Positions 11,284 through 24,097 of a stretch of 64,000 nt of DNA are shown piece by piece. Position numbers and translations under genes: made by a program. The notes beneath the pieces were generated by a model. It did no database searches. It was given only the letters and a program-made list of their open reading frames with translations, and was not told the DNA's origin. The stretch comes from Corinectria fuckeliana (taxonomy: Eukaryota; Ascomycota; Sordariomycetes; Hypocreales; Nectriaceae), in NCBI GenBank assembly GCA_019137255.1, contig WPDH01000139.1:1-64000 (forward strand). Reading direction: 5' to 3'. The first letter of the stretch is position 1, and each line of letters begins with the position of its first letter.

Positions 11284-14057
11284 AGCGAAGAGACGCTCGT
11301 TGAGCTTTGAAGAAGATTACAAAGTAAAAGATTCAAGAGTGAGAGGTTGTAAAGGTTAGGGCGTACGGAGTCGGGCCGGCCAGTCAAGAGAATGTGAACG
11401 CGGGCCGATGACGCACAGTCCCAGCTGTTGTCGGATCAAGGAAATTACCTACACAACGGATTCGATGTGTTTTGAAGAAGCAAAGTGTATGTTGCAAATT
11501 GGTGGATTAGAGCCGACAGCTCAAGTTGCCCAGGACACGGAGCTGAGAAGTGTGTAGTTCAAGGTCGACCTGTCGAGCTTGAACGTCAATATGCAAGCTC
11601 TTAAACTTGGCTTCGTCCCAACAGCGTAAACTCAAAGGGAATGAAAGGCCCGGGAGAATGTCCGTCAGGGCCGTTAGACACGCTGGTCGACGTGACTAAA
11701 CAGCATGTCGTGTTTGTCGCTGAAAGTTTGGAAAGACGGCTATGGACCGGTAGAGCAAAGAAGTCCTCTACCTCATCGCGGTATGTGGTCAACCACGGAT
11801 TGCACGATCGATCCGAGATTGATGAATTGGCGTGACTGGGTCTGTGCAAGACGAGGGCACTGGCGAGATGATTCGTTGTGCAAGGACTGGAAACAGAGTC
11901 GTTGCAGGCAGAACCAAAAGTCGCAGGGGATGGTTTTCCTGTCAGCTCCTCAGCAGCCACGGACCAGGCAGGACCAGGTGATGACGTCGAATGCGAGCGC
12001 TACGAGGGTGCGTCGATTCGAATAAAGGGTGTGCTGCAGAGCACAGAGGGCGATGGTGCGAAAGGAACGGCTGCGGGGGAAGACGGGCGAAGAGATGTCG
12101 GTGGGATTGTTGGTGGTGGTGGTGGTGGTGGTGACGGCGGAAGCGGTGGGAGATGCGACTGGGAGGGTCGTTGCGCGACGGAGAAGTGGGTGAGACCGTA
12201 GCAGGACGGCCAAGAGGGTGATAGATACGACGACCAAGTACCTAAGAGTGCCGACGAGGTGAGACAGACGCGGAGACGCGGACGCACAAACGCAACGTGC
12301 AATCTTGTCCTGTGATGTCTCGGTTTGGGAGGAAATCGCCTGGAGGGAGAGAGTCTAAGAGAGAGGAAACGCGAAGAGGGAGCGGGAAAGAGGTGATCAA
12401 GGCTGAGAGCTGGATGAAGAGCTGGTGGAGGCGAGACAAAGCAATTTGGCACACAGACCAGGCCACTAATAATGGAACCTAAGTAGCAGCCAGGGCCACC
12501 TGGGTACGATACGAAGCTTCAATTCGTACGTGCTTTCTTCTTCTCACAAGAGCAAACATGCCATCAACGGTCTTTGAGCTGCTACTGCTCCATACTAGCC
12601 GATGCCGTAGTCCAATCCCTCAATCTCATACCATAAACAGGCGACGGCGGCAACGCAGGAGTCGTCCGTCGCCCTCATCGACTTTAGCTTTGCGAAGTAC
12701 CTGAGTAGGGGGGAAAGCGGAGGCCCAAAGGCAACAGCCCCCCCGACAGGTTCCAGTGTGCCCAGCTGCATTAGCGCGGCAGCGGGCCAGGCCAGGTACC
12801 GCAAGATTAGTGGGCGCTGTCGCTGCTACTTGTTAGCCTGTCGGCCTGTTAGCCTGTTGATCAGTACCTAAGTACGTACATACATCTTGGTATCTAAGTG
12901 CTTTAGTGGGGCCGGCTTGGGCTCCCGCTGGGCACTCTCGGGCGGTGATAGGCCGTGCGCGCATTGGCCCGCCCGCGGGAGATGCTGCTGCACAATTTCA
13001 AGGACCGGCATGGAACTCCATGGGTTGAATTCCAGCCAAGCAACCGTCATCCATTATTCGTTATTCGTCCTTTGAGCATTCCCAAGCCGGTTTCTAGCCT
13101 GTGCTTATCGTCTCCTATCTTGTTGTTTGATTTGCTCGGCAACATACAATGCAGCCGGGGCACTGTGAGCGGTCGGTTGTGGATCTGAAGTTCGGTGTAA
13201 GCTGCGAAGTGCGTTGAGTTGAGACGGAAGTCCAATTGGCCTCCATCACATCAGCATCACATTCCGTACCCGAGTTATCCATCACAATCACATCCACCAT
13301 GTCGCGACTCGGGCACCAACAGACCCCCGAAAGCAAGGGGCAATAGTCACCCGCTCTCAAAAACCTCAATCACCACCAAACGTGCAAATGGGCCGCTCCG
13401 CCGCCAATCACGCCCGCTCCCACCGGCCTGGGGAGCATAGCCCCCCGGCTGCCAGCCACGGACCCCGCCCCCTCTCAGGCTCGCACCCATGTCGTCACAC
13501 GGGCTTGGCCAACGAGAGGCCATCATCTCCGGGTTTGCTTCTGCTGTGACTTCTCTAACGACGGCTCCAACGACGGCTTTTGCGTCGTGGCTTGGGGGGG
13601 CTGAGCGAAGAAGGATAAGTACGTATTCGTACATGCTCAAGAAAAATAGACGAGTCTCACCCCTAGGCAGACGGCAGACAAGCAACAAGCAGATCGACGT
13701 CAGCGCGGTGCTGGGATGCGATGCAGTCATGCAATTGTTCGCGGAACTGGCACGACTCTATGTTTCATGTTTCCATTTCGATCGGCCAGCACTGCCGCTT
13801 TACAATTGTGGGCCTTGCAAATGCCTGCCGTCATTCATTAATTAAGTCAACCGTTTTAAATGGTCAGCATCGTTCTGTCAGCAGTAATATCTGGCCTTTT
13901 AGTACTTGAAGGCTCTACAAAGTACGTAACTTCTACTAATACCGTAATAAATCTCAGTCTTACGTAAATGACGGTGAGCTTTGCCGCTTCATCCTCTTGG
14001 GTTCAATATCCCCCGCATTGACCTCGCCTCAATAATACCTCCAAACCATAATTATTA
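11284..14057. other. Intergenic region between divergent genes
   Basis: This 2.8 kb lies between the divergently transcribed centrosomin-motif and F-box genes. It carries a GGT microsatellite and short open frames in several phases with no recognisable product. It probably contains two promoters and the long leaders of both genes. Confidence 0.5.
12112..12133 (+). repeat. GGT trinucleotide microsatellite
   Basis: About seven GGT units in a row lie in the non-coding region upstream of the centrosomin-motif gene. Confidence 0.85.
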
Positions 14058-15170
14058 ATGTCCTCGTTCAACACCATGGAGCCATCACGCGCAGATGATT
14101 CCTCTCAGCCAAGGCTGCCTCTGGAGATCATTTTACTCATCATCGAAACCTTAGCCCCCCCTAATCCACACACGATCCTGCCGCCCTCCCATGAGGCGAC
14201 TAAATGCCTCCTCGCCTTGACGCAAGTCTCCAGGGCCGTCTCTCCACCTGCCTCCAGGCTCCTTTGGCAGTTCTGCCCACACATTAATTCCTTGAGGAAA
14301 CTAAGAGGTTTCTCCGCGGCCCTGCAGTGTCTTTCTCCAGACGACGTTCGCCGCCCGGCCGGCCTCTTTCTGGGCCTGTATCACGGCAATGATAGCCCTC
14401 TAAGCGAGGCCTGGCCCTGGCGCACCCTTCTATATCCCCAGGACTCGGTCTCCATCTCGACGACGGGGGCCTTGGATCTTGAGTCCTCCGGCTCCATCAT
14501 CGGCGGCGTCGTGCAGAGCATCCTTCTCGGGGTCGCGCCCACCCTCCGACGCCTAGTCATCAACATGCCGTTGACAGCCGTCAACTCGGAGCACGATGGG
14601 GACGCCCTGCTACCTCTTCTCAAGCCGGGTTTCGAAGCCCTTGTCAACCTCGAGGAGTTCACCAGCGTCGGGGACAAGTTCTCCTTTAGGAAATCCGTCA
14701 CAGATCCGCCCGAGGTCTGGGCCACGTGCTGGCCGAAACTGCGTCGGCTGGCGCTGGACAGCCCGCACACGAACTTCGCTCCCGTGGTCAGCCTGCCGAA
14801 CCTAGAGCTAGTTGTTCACGCACGCCACAACGCTTTTCACTTATTAATAACCAGGCTCAAGGGCAACTTGATGAACGCACTAAGAAAGGACCAAGCGGGT
14901 GCGGTGAATCAAGGCCAGCGTAAACACTTGACCTTGGTATTTGTGGATGCATTCAGTCCGTCGTGGACTGACCTTCGCCCCGGACCTTCTGCTCGTGTTC
15001 TGCTCGTGGACGTGAGCAATGGGCTGGGCGAGTCTCGCGCGCAACTAGAACCAGATCAGGCGTATCTCACTCAACGTTGGATCCAGCAAAAGGCGTTACT
15101 GGGCACTCTCTGGGACACAGCCAGTTCCGGATCAAGCGACTGGGCTGGCTGCACGCCTTGGAACGACTAG
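14058..15170 (+). CDS. F-box-like protein
   Basis: A single exon encodes 370 residues. A start at 14076 (ACCATGG context) would remove six residues and may be preferred over the ATG at 14058. Near the N-terminus, LPLEIILLIIETLA (residues 20-33) followed by LLALTQVSRAVSPPASRLLW is the pattern of a degenerate fungal F-box that would bind Skp1. The remaining part has weak Leu-rich stretches (LRRLVINMPL, LRRLALDSPH, NLEELVV-like) suggesting an irregular repeat domain that could present substrates to an SCF ubiquitin ligase. Proteins like this are numerous and fast-evolving in filamentous fungi. No substrate can be named. The gene is isolated, with non-coding DNA on both sides. Confidence 0.7.
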   Translation: MSSFNTMEPSRADDSSQPRLPLEIILLIIETLAPPNPHTILPPSHEATKCLLALTQVSRAVSPPASRLLWQFCPHINSLRKLRGFSAALQCLSPDDVRRPAGLFLGLYHGNDSPLSEAWPWRTLLYPQDSVSISTTGALDLESSGSIIGGVVQSILLGVAPTLRRLVINMPLTAVNSEHDGDALLPLLKPGFEALVNLEEFTSVGDKFSFRKSVTDPPEVWATCWPKLRRLALDSPHTNFAPVVSLPNLELVVHARHNAFHLLITRLKGNLMNALRKDQAGAVNQGQRKHLTLVFVDAFSPSWTDLRPGPSARVLLVDVSNGLGESRAQLEPDQAYLTQRWIQQKALLGTLWDTASSGSSDWAGCTPWND

Positions 15171-16644
15171 CCAAGCTAGGATATGAAGAGCGATAATTAC
15201 AAGTATACAATACCTAAAATTCTGCGCGAACAGTCAAATTCCTAAGCGCAATGCCTTGTTCCTATCACGAGATGAGGCTTTCTCCCCGCACCCCATTCCG
15301 TTTTACCCCACCGTTTGTACAACTTAGCATAAGCCTCCGGTTGCCCTTAACGGACCGTAGCACTTAAAACCAGCACTGGCGCTAATCCCGATCGATCTGC
15401 GCAGCTATCGTCCTCCTTGCAGTAATTGCAGTAATTGCTGCGTATCACCAGCAACGCCGGCAAAACATCACCAGGGCTCCGTAAGTACCAGGCCATTGTA
15501 GACGTCAGCCCTTGCATTGTCAAGAGCAACACGAGCAACCCCCGGATCGTCGAGAGGCTCTTGCGAACCCAAAGACGTCCGGGTTTTTCGCTCCATTACC
15601 ACCAGTATGTACATAAGTAGATTCTAGTCTACTATGTAGCATCCATACGATGTGAAACCAGTCCGGCGCAATCCACTTCATTTCCACTTCCACTTCCACA
15701 CCACATCCACTTGGCTTCGCGTCGGTCCGTCCGGGCGGCAGCTTGGCCAGACCCGCGCGAGGAAGCAACCGAGAGAGAGAAAAAACAGCCTTTGGGCGCC
15801 GTGTGTCCGTCTCAGCCTTTCCCGTCGAATTGCCCCTTTGAGCCAAGTTCCGACGGGGGCCGCCCTCCCTCGGAGCTTTTGATGGCTTTCTCCGACCGAA
15901 CTTCGTCCGTCTATCAACCAACGTCCAACACACCCGCCAACCGTGAGCCGTACATCATGGCACTTACACCGCCATCACCAAATCCTCAGCTCGGATTTTC
16001 TATCAGCCTTGTTTCTTTTTGTTCTCGACCCGGACATTTCTTCTGCAGACGCGTCCGAGTGGATCGAACAGCTGCAGCCGGGGTTGAGTGCATACCGCCT
16101 CTAAGCCTCGCAGCAACTTCATGCAAACCAGAAAGTCTTTGGTAGCGAGCAGGCCCACTCCTAAGATGCTTGCAGCGTCAAGTGACTTTCTGTTGATGCG
16201 TAGGAATGAGTGAGTAGCGTTGATTCGCGGTGAGCTGACAAGCCCGATTTGATAGGGATTGGGTAGTTCCTAGGAAGAGTCATGCGTGAGATCTACCCCA
16301 TAGTCTCTACGAAGATCTAAAGTCTAAGTTTTCCGTGAATTGCTATAAGGGACGGCGAGGTGACCTGCTGATCTCTCCAGCTCAAATTGGTAGCGCTGGC
16401 GAGAGCTGGTAGCTTGCAACACGTCACCCAGCTTATCTCCTTCAACAACAAACAGTCGACGGCTGAATACATAACCCTGGGAGTTTTAGATTGCTCTATA
16501 TATCGTTCTTTGAAGCTACAGGCATTGAATTTATTGGCTTCAAAGTCTTCAGACTTGTTCAGCTCCCGTTCTCTGTATCAGCAGATTCAATGCGGTAGTT
16601 ATCGGCTACAGTTCACCATAACAAAGAAACACGATCAAACGAGC
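15171..16644. other. Intergenic region, no gene seen
   Basis: No open frame on either strand has convincing codon use or splice sites. Base composition becomes noticeably more A/T-rich after about 16200, approaching the 5S rRNA gene. Confidence 0.5.
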
Positions 16645-16649
16645 AAAAA
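16645..16649 (-). terminator. Pol III T-run terminator of the 5S rRNA gene
   Basis: On the minus strand a run of five T begins a few bases past the 3' end of the 5S rRNA, the normal RNA polymerase III stop signal. Confidence 0.8.
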
Positions 16650-16653
16650 TTAA

Positions 16654-16772
16654 ACATACAACAGCAGGGATTCCCCGGTCGTCACCGACCCGAGTACTAA
16701 TCTGCCGCTTCTTAGCTTGACTAAGGGAGAGCGGACGGGATCCCGTATTTTCTAAGAGCTATGGTCGTATGT
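16654..16772 (-). rRNA. 5S ribosomal RNA
   Basis: Read on the minus strand, the 119 bases start ACATACGACCAT and end GTTGTATGT. These two ends pair to form helix I. The inner part has the conserved GGGATCCCGTCCGCTCTCCC, AGTCAAGC and GATTAGTACTCGGGTCGGTG blocks, which include the TFIIIA/TFIIIC control region. The helix II strands GCTCTTAG and CTAAGAAGC are unusual in sequence but still pair, with a single bulged A, so the copy looks functional. A T-run terminator follows. It stands alone, away from rDNA, which fits the dispersed 5S genes of filamentous ascomycetes. It falls in non-coding DNA upstream of nothing obvious on its own strand and downstream of the Yos9 gene. Confidence 0.93.
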
Positions 16773-17474
16773 ACCAGTCATCGTGAGAAACCGGTTTATA
16801 CAGATGGGATGATTTTTGCTCTACTCACCAACGGACGGACGTAGCGTCCATGCGGAACTACCCAGAACGCATGCTAGGGGTCGGTATATTTAATGTTGAA
16901 CGAACAGTAGTTACCCCAGGCTCGTTGTCTACATGGTTTCTCTATTATATTGCCCGCAGGAGTACAAGGACCTATTTTGCATATTAATAGTCAACTAGAT
17001 AGATACATTAGAAGCGGCAGAGCAAAGAAGCCTTGAACTACAAATGTGAGCTAGAAAACTCTCTGGCCATCTACAGGTTGGTATTAGTTATCAGTTAGCT
17101 TTCCGGGGTATACAGAACTTGCATTTGTAAGTGCCCTAGCTAGAAGTTTTTTAACAATCGTTAAACAAAATGGAAAGATTTCATCTCTTCTTCTTTGAGG
17201 CTTAACTAAGAGCACACTTTTGTGCTATATTTTCTAGCAGACCGACAAGTTTAATAGTACTGTATCAGGCATCCGATCCAACCGCAGGTCTTAACACTAT
17301 CTTGCCATATGATTACGATACCTTCAAGTTAACGATTGCCTACCCTGGGGAGCCGTGACAGTCAACATCTTTCTGATCAACTTCGTAATGAGAAAGAAAC
17401 GCCGGAATATAAGTGTAACTTGTATATGTTGTCTCGTGCAATAACACCAACGCCTAAACTCTACAAGGCTATAC
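16773..17474. other. A/T-rich intergenic region, no gene seen
   Basis: This stretch between the 5S gene and the stop of the Yos9 gene is richer in A/T than its surroundings. It contains no supported open frame. Part of it will be the 3' untranslated region of the Yos9 mRNA. Confidence 0.5.
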
Positions 17475-19036
17475 CTACAACTCATCCTTCTTCTTGAAAA
17501 ACTTCTCCTCGCTGCCATCATCATCCTGCTTCTCCTTTACCTTTTCTTTCGCATCTCCGCCCGATTCCGCCACCTTTTCACCATCTACCTCATCAATATA
17601 CCCGCGGAGCTCACGCACGCCACCCGGCAGCTCCACCAGCTCGAGCTTCCAGCTCTGATCGCCCGCGAGCTTGCGCATCTCGTCGATCATGTCCGACACC
17701 ACGTCCGGCTTGAGCTCCATATCAACTATGTCCGCGTCCGTCAGCGAAGTCACCTCGCTGCCGTCCTCTTTGCTCTTGCCCTGCGCAACCACCTCGATGA
17801 ACCGCTCGCCGTCCGTCTCCGAGTTGGAAAAGTAGCTCTTGGGCGGGGCGAGCTTCGCTGGTGGCTTGCCGGCCTCGTCGGCTCCCGAGAGGACGTTTCG
17901 GGCGCCTACGATGACGCCGCCAACGTTGACCACTTTCTTTTCCGCGGGTGGTGACTTAGTGGTCTCGCCCTCTGGCTGTTGCTCGTCCTGGGCGAGGGGC
18001 TTCTCGGAAGGTTGGTTTTGTTCTAGCAACGGGGGAGTGGCGTGCTCGTCGACAATGAGCTGGCAGTTGATGGGGTTGGCTCGCGTCTCCTCAGGCGGCA
18101 GGAAGGCCACATCGTTGCATAGACGAGGCGTGTTGACGACCATAAGGTATGCGCAGATCGTGACCTCCTTGATCCACCCAATCCTGTCACCCTTCAAGCC
18201 TGGCACGCAGTGATACTGCACCTCGATGGTACGGTCCCTGCCCGTCAGATCACACTCCGTGCCCCCCTCCAGCCGCTGCACCAAGTACCGCTGGTCGCCC
18301 TTGAACTGCAGTTCCGCGGGCGGCGGCGAGGCTTGACCGTTCTCCTTGGCTTGGTAGGCGGCGCCGGCGGGGATGGTGGGCGTTTGGCCAAGAACATAGG
18401 CGGCGGTCTTGGGGTCACGCTTGGGCGGCTGGCCGTTGGGGATGGACGGCAAGGCGTGGAACTGGACGATCTCGCGGTTCTTGCAGAAGCTGTAGCTCCA
18501 CCAGCCGGACATGAAGAAGAGGCACGAGTCCTCGATCTGGGCGACGAGCTCCCAGCCGCTGGCAGTCGCGCGGCTCAGCTCGCGAGCCTCCTCAGCTTTG
18601 GCGAGCTCATTGGCCGTCTTGTTGTCGGGGGAGGGAGGTTGTAAGACGGGGATCGAGCAGAGGTACTGATGGGGCGGCATGCTCATGAGCTCGTAGGTGT
18701 ATGCCAAGCCCGATTCCTCCGCATTGGCGGCATCGTCGTCACCTTCATCGGCTTCGCGGGCCTGGTCGAGGGTGGACTGCGCAAAGTCGGCAGAGTAGGT
18801 AGGGTGCTGGTTATGCCTCTCCAGGATGGCATTCGCATCTTTCTCGGATATGTATTCGTCGGCAAAGACAACCTCGAACTGGGCTGCATTAGCATAGGAC
18901 GTCACGGAGGGGAAGCTCAGAGGGGGGGGGCACATACCTGAGGAAACGTAAGCAGATCCTCGTGGATACTGAAGCCGGGCGAACGAGCTCCGGTGAGCTG
19001 AGCCGCGGCCAGCAGGAGTATATTCAGACGGCGCAT
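17475..19036 (-). CDS. yos9: Yos9/OS-9 ERAD lectin with C-terminal KDEL
   Basis: Two exons (19036-18938 and 18878-17475) with a 59 bp intron encode 500 residues. The first exon gives a signal peptide (RRLNILLLAAAQLTGARS) and the FSIHEDLLTFPQ block. The second continues with FEVVFADEYISEKDA, a strongly conserved Yos9 start. The mannose-6-phosphate receptor homology domain runs from about residue 150 to 300 and includes SCLFFMSGWWSYSFCKNREI, with the conserved Cys residues and the WW pair. Later Cys residues near ECDLTGRDR and QYHCVPG fit the remaining disulphides. The chain ends KKDEL, an ER retrieval signal. Yos9 recognises trimmed N-glycans on misfolded glycoproteins and passes them to the Hrd1 complex for retrotranslocation. 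The acceptor used is the one that restores LTFPQ-FEVVF. Confidence 0.92.
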
Positions 19037-22000
19037 TGTGCCGTAGTGCGGCGGATTTGCTCACATAGAGCTAGAACAGGTAGAATGGCCGGCAGGTCGT
19101 CGAGCCGTGAGTCGTGTTGCGATGAGGTGTCATGACGGGCCGAGCTGTGGAGGTGCTGCGCATTAAGCCGAGAATTTGCCGGCGATTGGACAAACGTAGG
19201 AGGGCGCACCGGAAGCTCCAAGTTCTCCGCCGGAGCTTCTGAAGCACTTGAACATCCACGGTTGTCAAAGCACCACCAATCCGTCGGCATTTCCGCTCAC
19301 GATTGTGGAAAACCTAATTGTGGGCTACGTGAGCTCCGAGACAATTCCCCTGAATGGTTGTCGTCAAACAATCTGCAAATACAAACCATGGCTCCATGGC
19401 CAAGAGTCTCTAATCTGTAACGGCATCCAGTACTACGAAACTGTGCCTCGCAGTCTGCATTCGGCCGTCACCGCCGTTAGACACACAGACAGACTAGATT
19501 ACTAAGAATACAGCATTAGCAAATTTGGTTCGGAACTAGACACGTGTCGGGTGGGTAGTTTGCTAGGAGTTCGCATTTTATCTTTGGTGGTTTCCCAGCA
19601 GGCTTCATCCCAGGAGCACTGCTAGATCCAAAAGAGATGCTGCTACTTCGTACGATCTCATCGCCGGTCCGTTAGAGCTCGGACTGGCAACGGCTAGACT
19701 AAGTTAGAGTGGCAAGCCTGCCCAGTTAGTACTGGTGTTTCTTGGGCTTGGGACGTGTGACCATAAAGGTTTCGTCCTAATCTTAGACCTCTAGCGCTAG
19801 GAAGTCATTATGGGGTGATGTTCAAAGCGTTGTAGTTACCAAGGGCATCCTTGCGTCGCTCGTTTATTGTCCGCTTGGCTGCTCTATTGAGATCGCCGCC
19901 GTACTATAGACGGAAAGCATTTAATGCATGCCGGTGTACGTAGTAGTCATACTGTGGGATCAGTCTGTAACGCGATGAGCTGACCTACATAAGTATCTGC
20001 GGTCTGTCTAAGTGAGAACTAGGTCCGTACATAGTTTGTCGACAGAGTAGCCCCAGGTCCAAGCAGCCTCGCTGATAGCGTAGCTACCTAGATGGACGAA
20101 TGATCAGGCTTTACTAGGCCCCTCGCTATTAACTTTCAGCTAGCTGGCTATAAGCCAGTAGATTTACGTCTTTTACGTTAGACAACGCGGGTGATGCGGG
20201 CGGCCACGGTAGCCTGGTTGGTTGTGCATCTCCAAGACGCGCAGCGCAACGCAATTAGGTATCGGAGGCTTACTACGCAGGGACCAAAATGGGGCGAATC
20301 GGGAGGTTCAGGAGACACAAAGCGCACAAGCGCACAAGCGCACTGCCTTGCTACGGAGGGAGCACGACGTAAAGCGGTGTGCGGAGTTACGCCATCATCT
20401 GGAGGCTTCGCTGCGTCGATGTTCAGAAGGAACGAGGCTCTGCGGTGTTCGTGACCGCAGCCACCGCTCAAACAGGCTTTGGACGTGCATGATCTAGACC
20501 GACCACCTTGAGAGATGCGGGACCGACAGCAGAAGAGTCTCTTAGCTAGGCAGCGTTTTTTTTACGGGCCACGACGCCGTGGCTGGCTTACACGTTTTGT
20601 CTTGGAGATAAACCAGTGTGGGGATCAACTGCGAGAGCAAGAGAGAACAGACGCGGCAGGTGATTGGAGCAAACTTGAAGATCGCCATACGAAGCATTGA
20701 AACAGGCTGGAGCATGATCAACGCAGGGAGCGAGGCAACGGGGCAGTGAGTGGGAACCTGACGGACCAAGTACGTAGATCGATGCTAGCCTGCGAGGAGG
20801 ATGAAGCGAGGAAACGCAAGCGGTAAGTACGTGGGTGACGGTATATGGCCTGTGTCTCGGGCCTCCTGGTATGGTCTGTTCCAGTTGATGGTCCCTCGGC
20901 CCTGGCTTGGGTTGCAACTGATGTTGGGGAGTCGGTGCCCGGCATGTTGGGGGAAAGGGATGCGATGCATATACTGCAACCAGCGCTTATCGGCTGGGAG
21001 TCAAGGAGTTGTCGACAGGTGCTCAGCGCCCAGCCTGTGTTGTGCCCGGGGCCGAATGCAGGCCGGAATGCGAGACGTGCCCAGCTTTGCCAGCCCAACT
21101 CGATGGAATGGAGAGGGTGCGAATGCTTGCTGCGGACGAGCAGAATGGGGGTTGAATTGCGGCGATCGTCAACCCACTGGCGCAGATTGATGATGGGGAT
21201 ACGGGATGGGGGGGGCAGAGCATACTAACTTGAAAGAGCATCGAACCTTCGTACGGACAGCTACTTCGTGCAGTTTATTACGCCTTGACGCGATAGCTTA
21301 CTTAAGTACTATCTAAGCAATCTACAGGTTGGCTAAAGCCAACTACATCTAGAGGTGTGAGTAATGAACCCGCCTACTTATGTGTGTCATGGAAGTGTCT
21401 CTCTTCTGGGGGGCTTTTGCGCTGCTGGCGGGCTGCTCGCCTCACTCTGGGCGAACACGGGCAGCCAATCGAGGCGGCGGGCGGCGGGGCCACATCGAGC
21501 CGCGCCACATCGAGGGCCAGTCGTTGGATGCGGTCTGAAGTGCTTGCCTCGTTTTCTTCTTCCGGACTAATGACAATGGCGTCGTCCCATTTGCAAGGGT
21601 GAGGGGGGGTGCTTGGCGGCGGCGGATTAGTTGATGCGGCGGATGAGATGGCATGGGATGGCATCCATCACAGAGGCCAGCGAGAGGAGACTGGCCAGCT
21701 GGCGGCGGACACGGGCGAATGAAGCAGCGGGCTGATGCTCCATTTCAGATCGAGCACCCGGGCCGCGTCAGGGTCGGGCGGTTGGTTCCTCCAGGTGCAG
21801 GTGTATCGTACAGTGCAGTGAGCCCACTGGCCTGCGAATGCCGTGCAGCAAGGTCGCAGAGGGTGCTTCGTCCGTTGGCAACGGACGCAAACTAAGAACT
21901 GCGCTGCTACTCTACCTCACTGCACTGTCGCCGGGAGTTGATGATAGCGGCGGTGGTGGTGGTGTTGGTGGTGAGTGGGAGAGAGGAAAATGGGATCATC

Positions 22001-24057
22001 GTCCTCCTCTACCCCGGATCCATGTCTAGGCCATGTACCAAGGCCAGCCATACGGAAGCTCTCCCTTGTTCCTCTCTCGTCTCTTGTCCCAATTCACGCT
22101 CCATCCCAGTCTTCCCAGACTCTCATCGAGATAATCCATCGCCCGGAGTGGAACCCTGGCACGCCAGGTGCATAGCTTGGGTCTGGAGTCAAGGAGTTTA
22201 AGCCTAGCAGTTGATGAACAACGACAATTGCCCAGTTGGGCGGCGCGTGGGGTCGCTTGTGGTGGTGTCCGCCTTGGTGCCCGCTTCCTTGTCCAAGTGG
22301 TGGGTGCCATGATGACATTCCCCTTGTCCCCCTACCCAGATGTCCGCGGCTTGTTGCTTGCCCACTCTTTCCGACTCACCCAACGATCCGACCCACGACA
22401 CACCCCGAAACACGGCCCTTGCTTGAGAGTCGTCTCCGGCTTGGCAGGCCTGCCTATTTTCTGCTATTTTTGCTTTTTGTTAGCCAGGTTAGTTGCTTAG
22501 TTGACCTCATCTCTTTGGCTCTCTGCGACGTGTTCCCTGCAACTGGGATTGGATGATGACAGCGGCGCGGACAGGCCGTAACGCACGACGAAGCTGTCCG
22601 GGTTAATTGATGAGCTGTAACAATTAGGGTTGCTATATTGCTTCTGCGACCGGCCGGTGTGCCCAAACCCTGCCTGTTTTTTTTCTTCTCCTTCCTGGTA
22701 AGCCACCGTTGGGAATGACGATGATGATATGGTGCGTGGAGGTTTGCGAGACGGATTACGTAGATGGGTCTCCACTGGCGAGTTTGGGAACGAGGAATGA
22801 CGAAGAAGCCCCAGTGTTGGGTCGCGGAGGTATCTGTGTCTCACCAGTTGTTGTCCGCCGGTGTCACGAAATTGAAGAGACTCGGTTGAAACGCGATGCT
22901 GGTTGTAGGGTTGTAGGTACTGGATACGAATAGTTCGGAGGTGTGGTGGGAGTCGTGTCGAAATAGGGCCGCGGTCAGCGCTGCACGACATCCATGTTAG
23001 AGAGAGAGATAGAGCGAGCACGAGCAAGCAAGTTCAAGCGGTGGGCTCGTCGCACAGCACAGCACAGCACAGCCCGGGCGAGCCGAAGTCCATGTCTAGG
23101 CTTGGGTTGTTTTTCTCTTGGCACCGGAGTCCGTACACTAGTCCTGAGCCCAGGTCCTGAGCCCAAGTCCCGTGTTTGAGATGCCCTCGTGGGATTGGGT
23201 TATCCCGCAGCCAACGAGCAGGCTTCTGCGGCCACAACCAGCCGTCCTGCAGCGCCACAGCCCACCATCCGCACCGGAGAAGAGGCGTCTTCACTATGAT
23301 CGGGCGTCCATCAAAGACAGAGCTGGGGGCGGAACTAGACGGGCAGTGTGGGCTCCTGCAGCCGTGGCGGTAGGATGGGATAGATCCGTGGAATAGACGT
23401 GTTCAGTGGATACAGGTGTGTTTTTTCAGTGGATTTCTCCCCGTGGTGTCAGTGGTTTCGGTGGCTCAGCCCAGTGGACATCGGGCAGTCGACAGCCCGT
23501 GGGCGGCAGATACTTAGTGTTTTAGTGGATGCAGCCAGTGCAGGACGGCCCGGGGTTCAGCCCACCGTCGTCGTCACGGGAGTCAGCAAGCCCAGCTCCA
23601 CCCCACCCGCCCGTGCCAGCGCAAGCCACCAACGGAGCCTTCTCATTGCTGTCTGACATTCTCAGCGCTGCGTCTTGCCAACCATCTTTGACATCGTCAT
23701 CATCGCGGCGGCAGCGGCAGAGGTAGCGGCATCAGCACCAGCACCAGCACGAGCATGAGCACCAGCTTTCAAGCACCCACTTTCAAGCCTCATCGCACGC
23801 CTCCTCTAACACTTCCACCACACCCTTTTCCTTCTTCCCTCTCACTGTCCGCATCTCTCATTCTCTCCATCTACCTACTCAAATTACTGTATTAACATTC
23901 TCATCTTCGGGCTCCGTCACCAGCGATACACAAGGTACGGATAGTTTACCACCAGCCGCAGAGCTAGCAGGCGGTCAGTCAAGCATCCAACTCATCACTC
24001 ACCGAATCCAACAAATTCATCCATCTCATCCTTACTACAGTACACACCACCTTCCAT

Positions 24058-24097
<40 letters not shown>

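Noticed and set aside
18210..18644. Plus-strand frame inside Yos9
   Set aside because: Antisense to the MRH domain coding sequence; no independent support.
20801..21225. Possible two-exon plus-strand gene starting ATGAAGCGAGGAAACGC with a GTAAGT donor
   Set aside because: The joined frame has poor codon use and rare-residue composition, no branch site was convincing, and the opposite strand is equally open.
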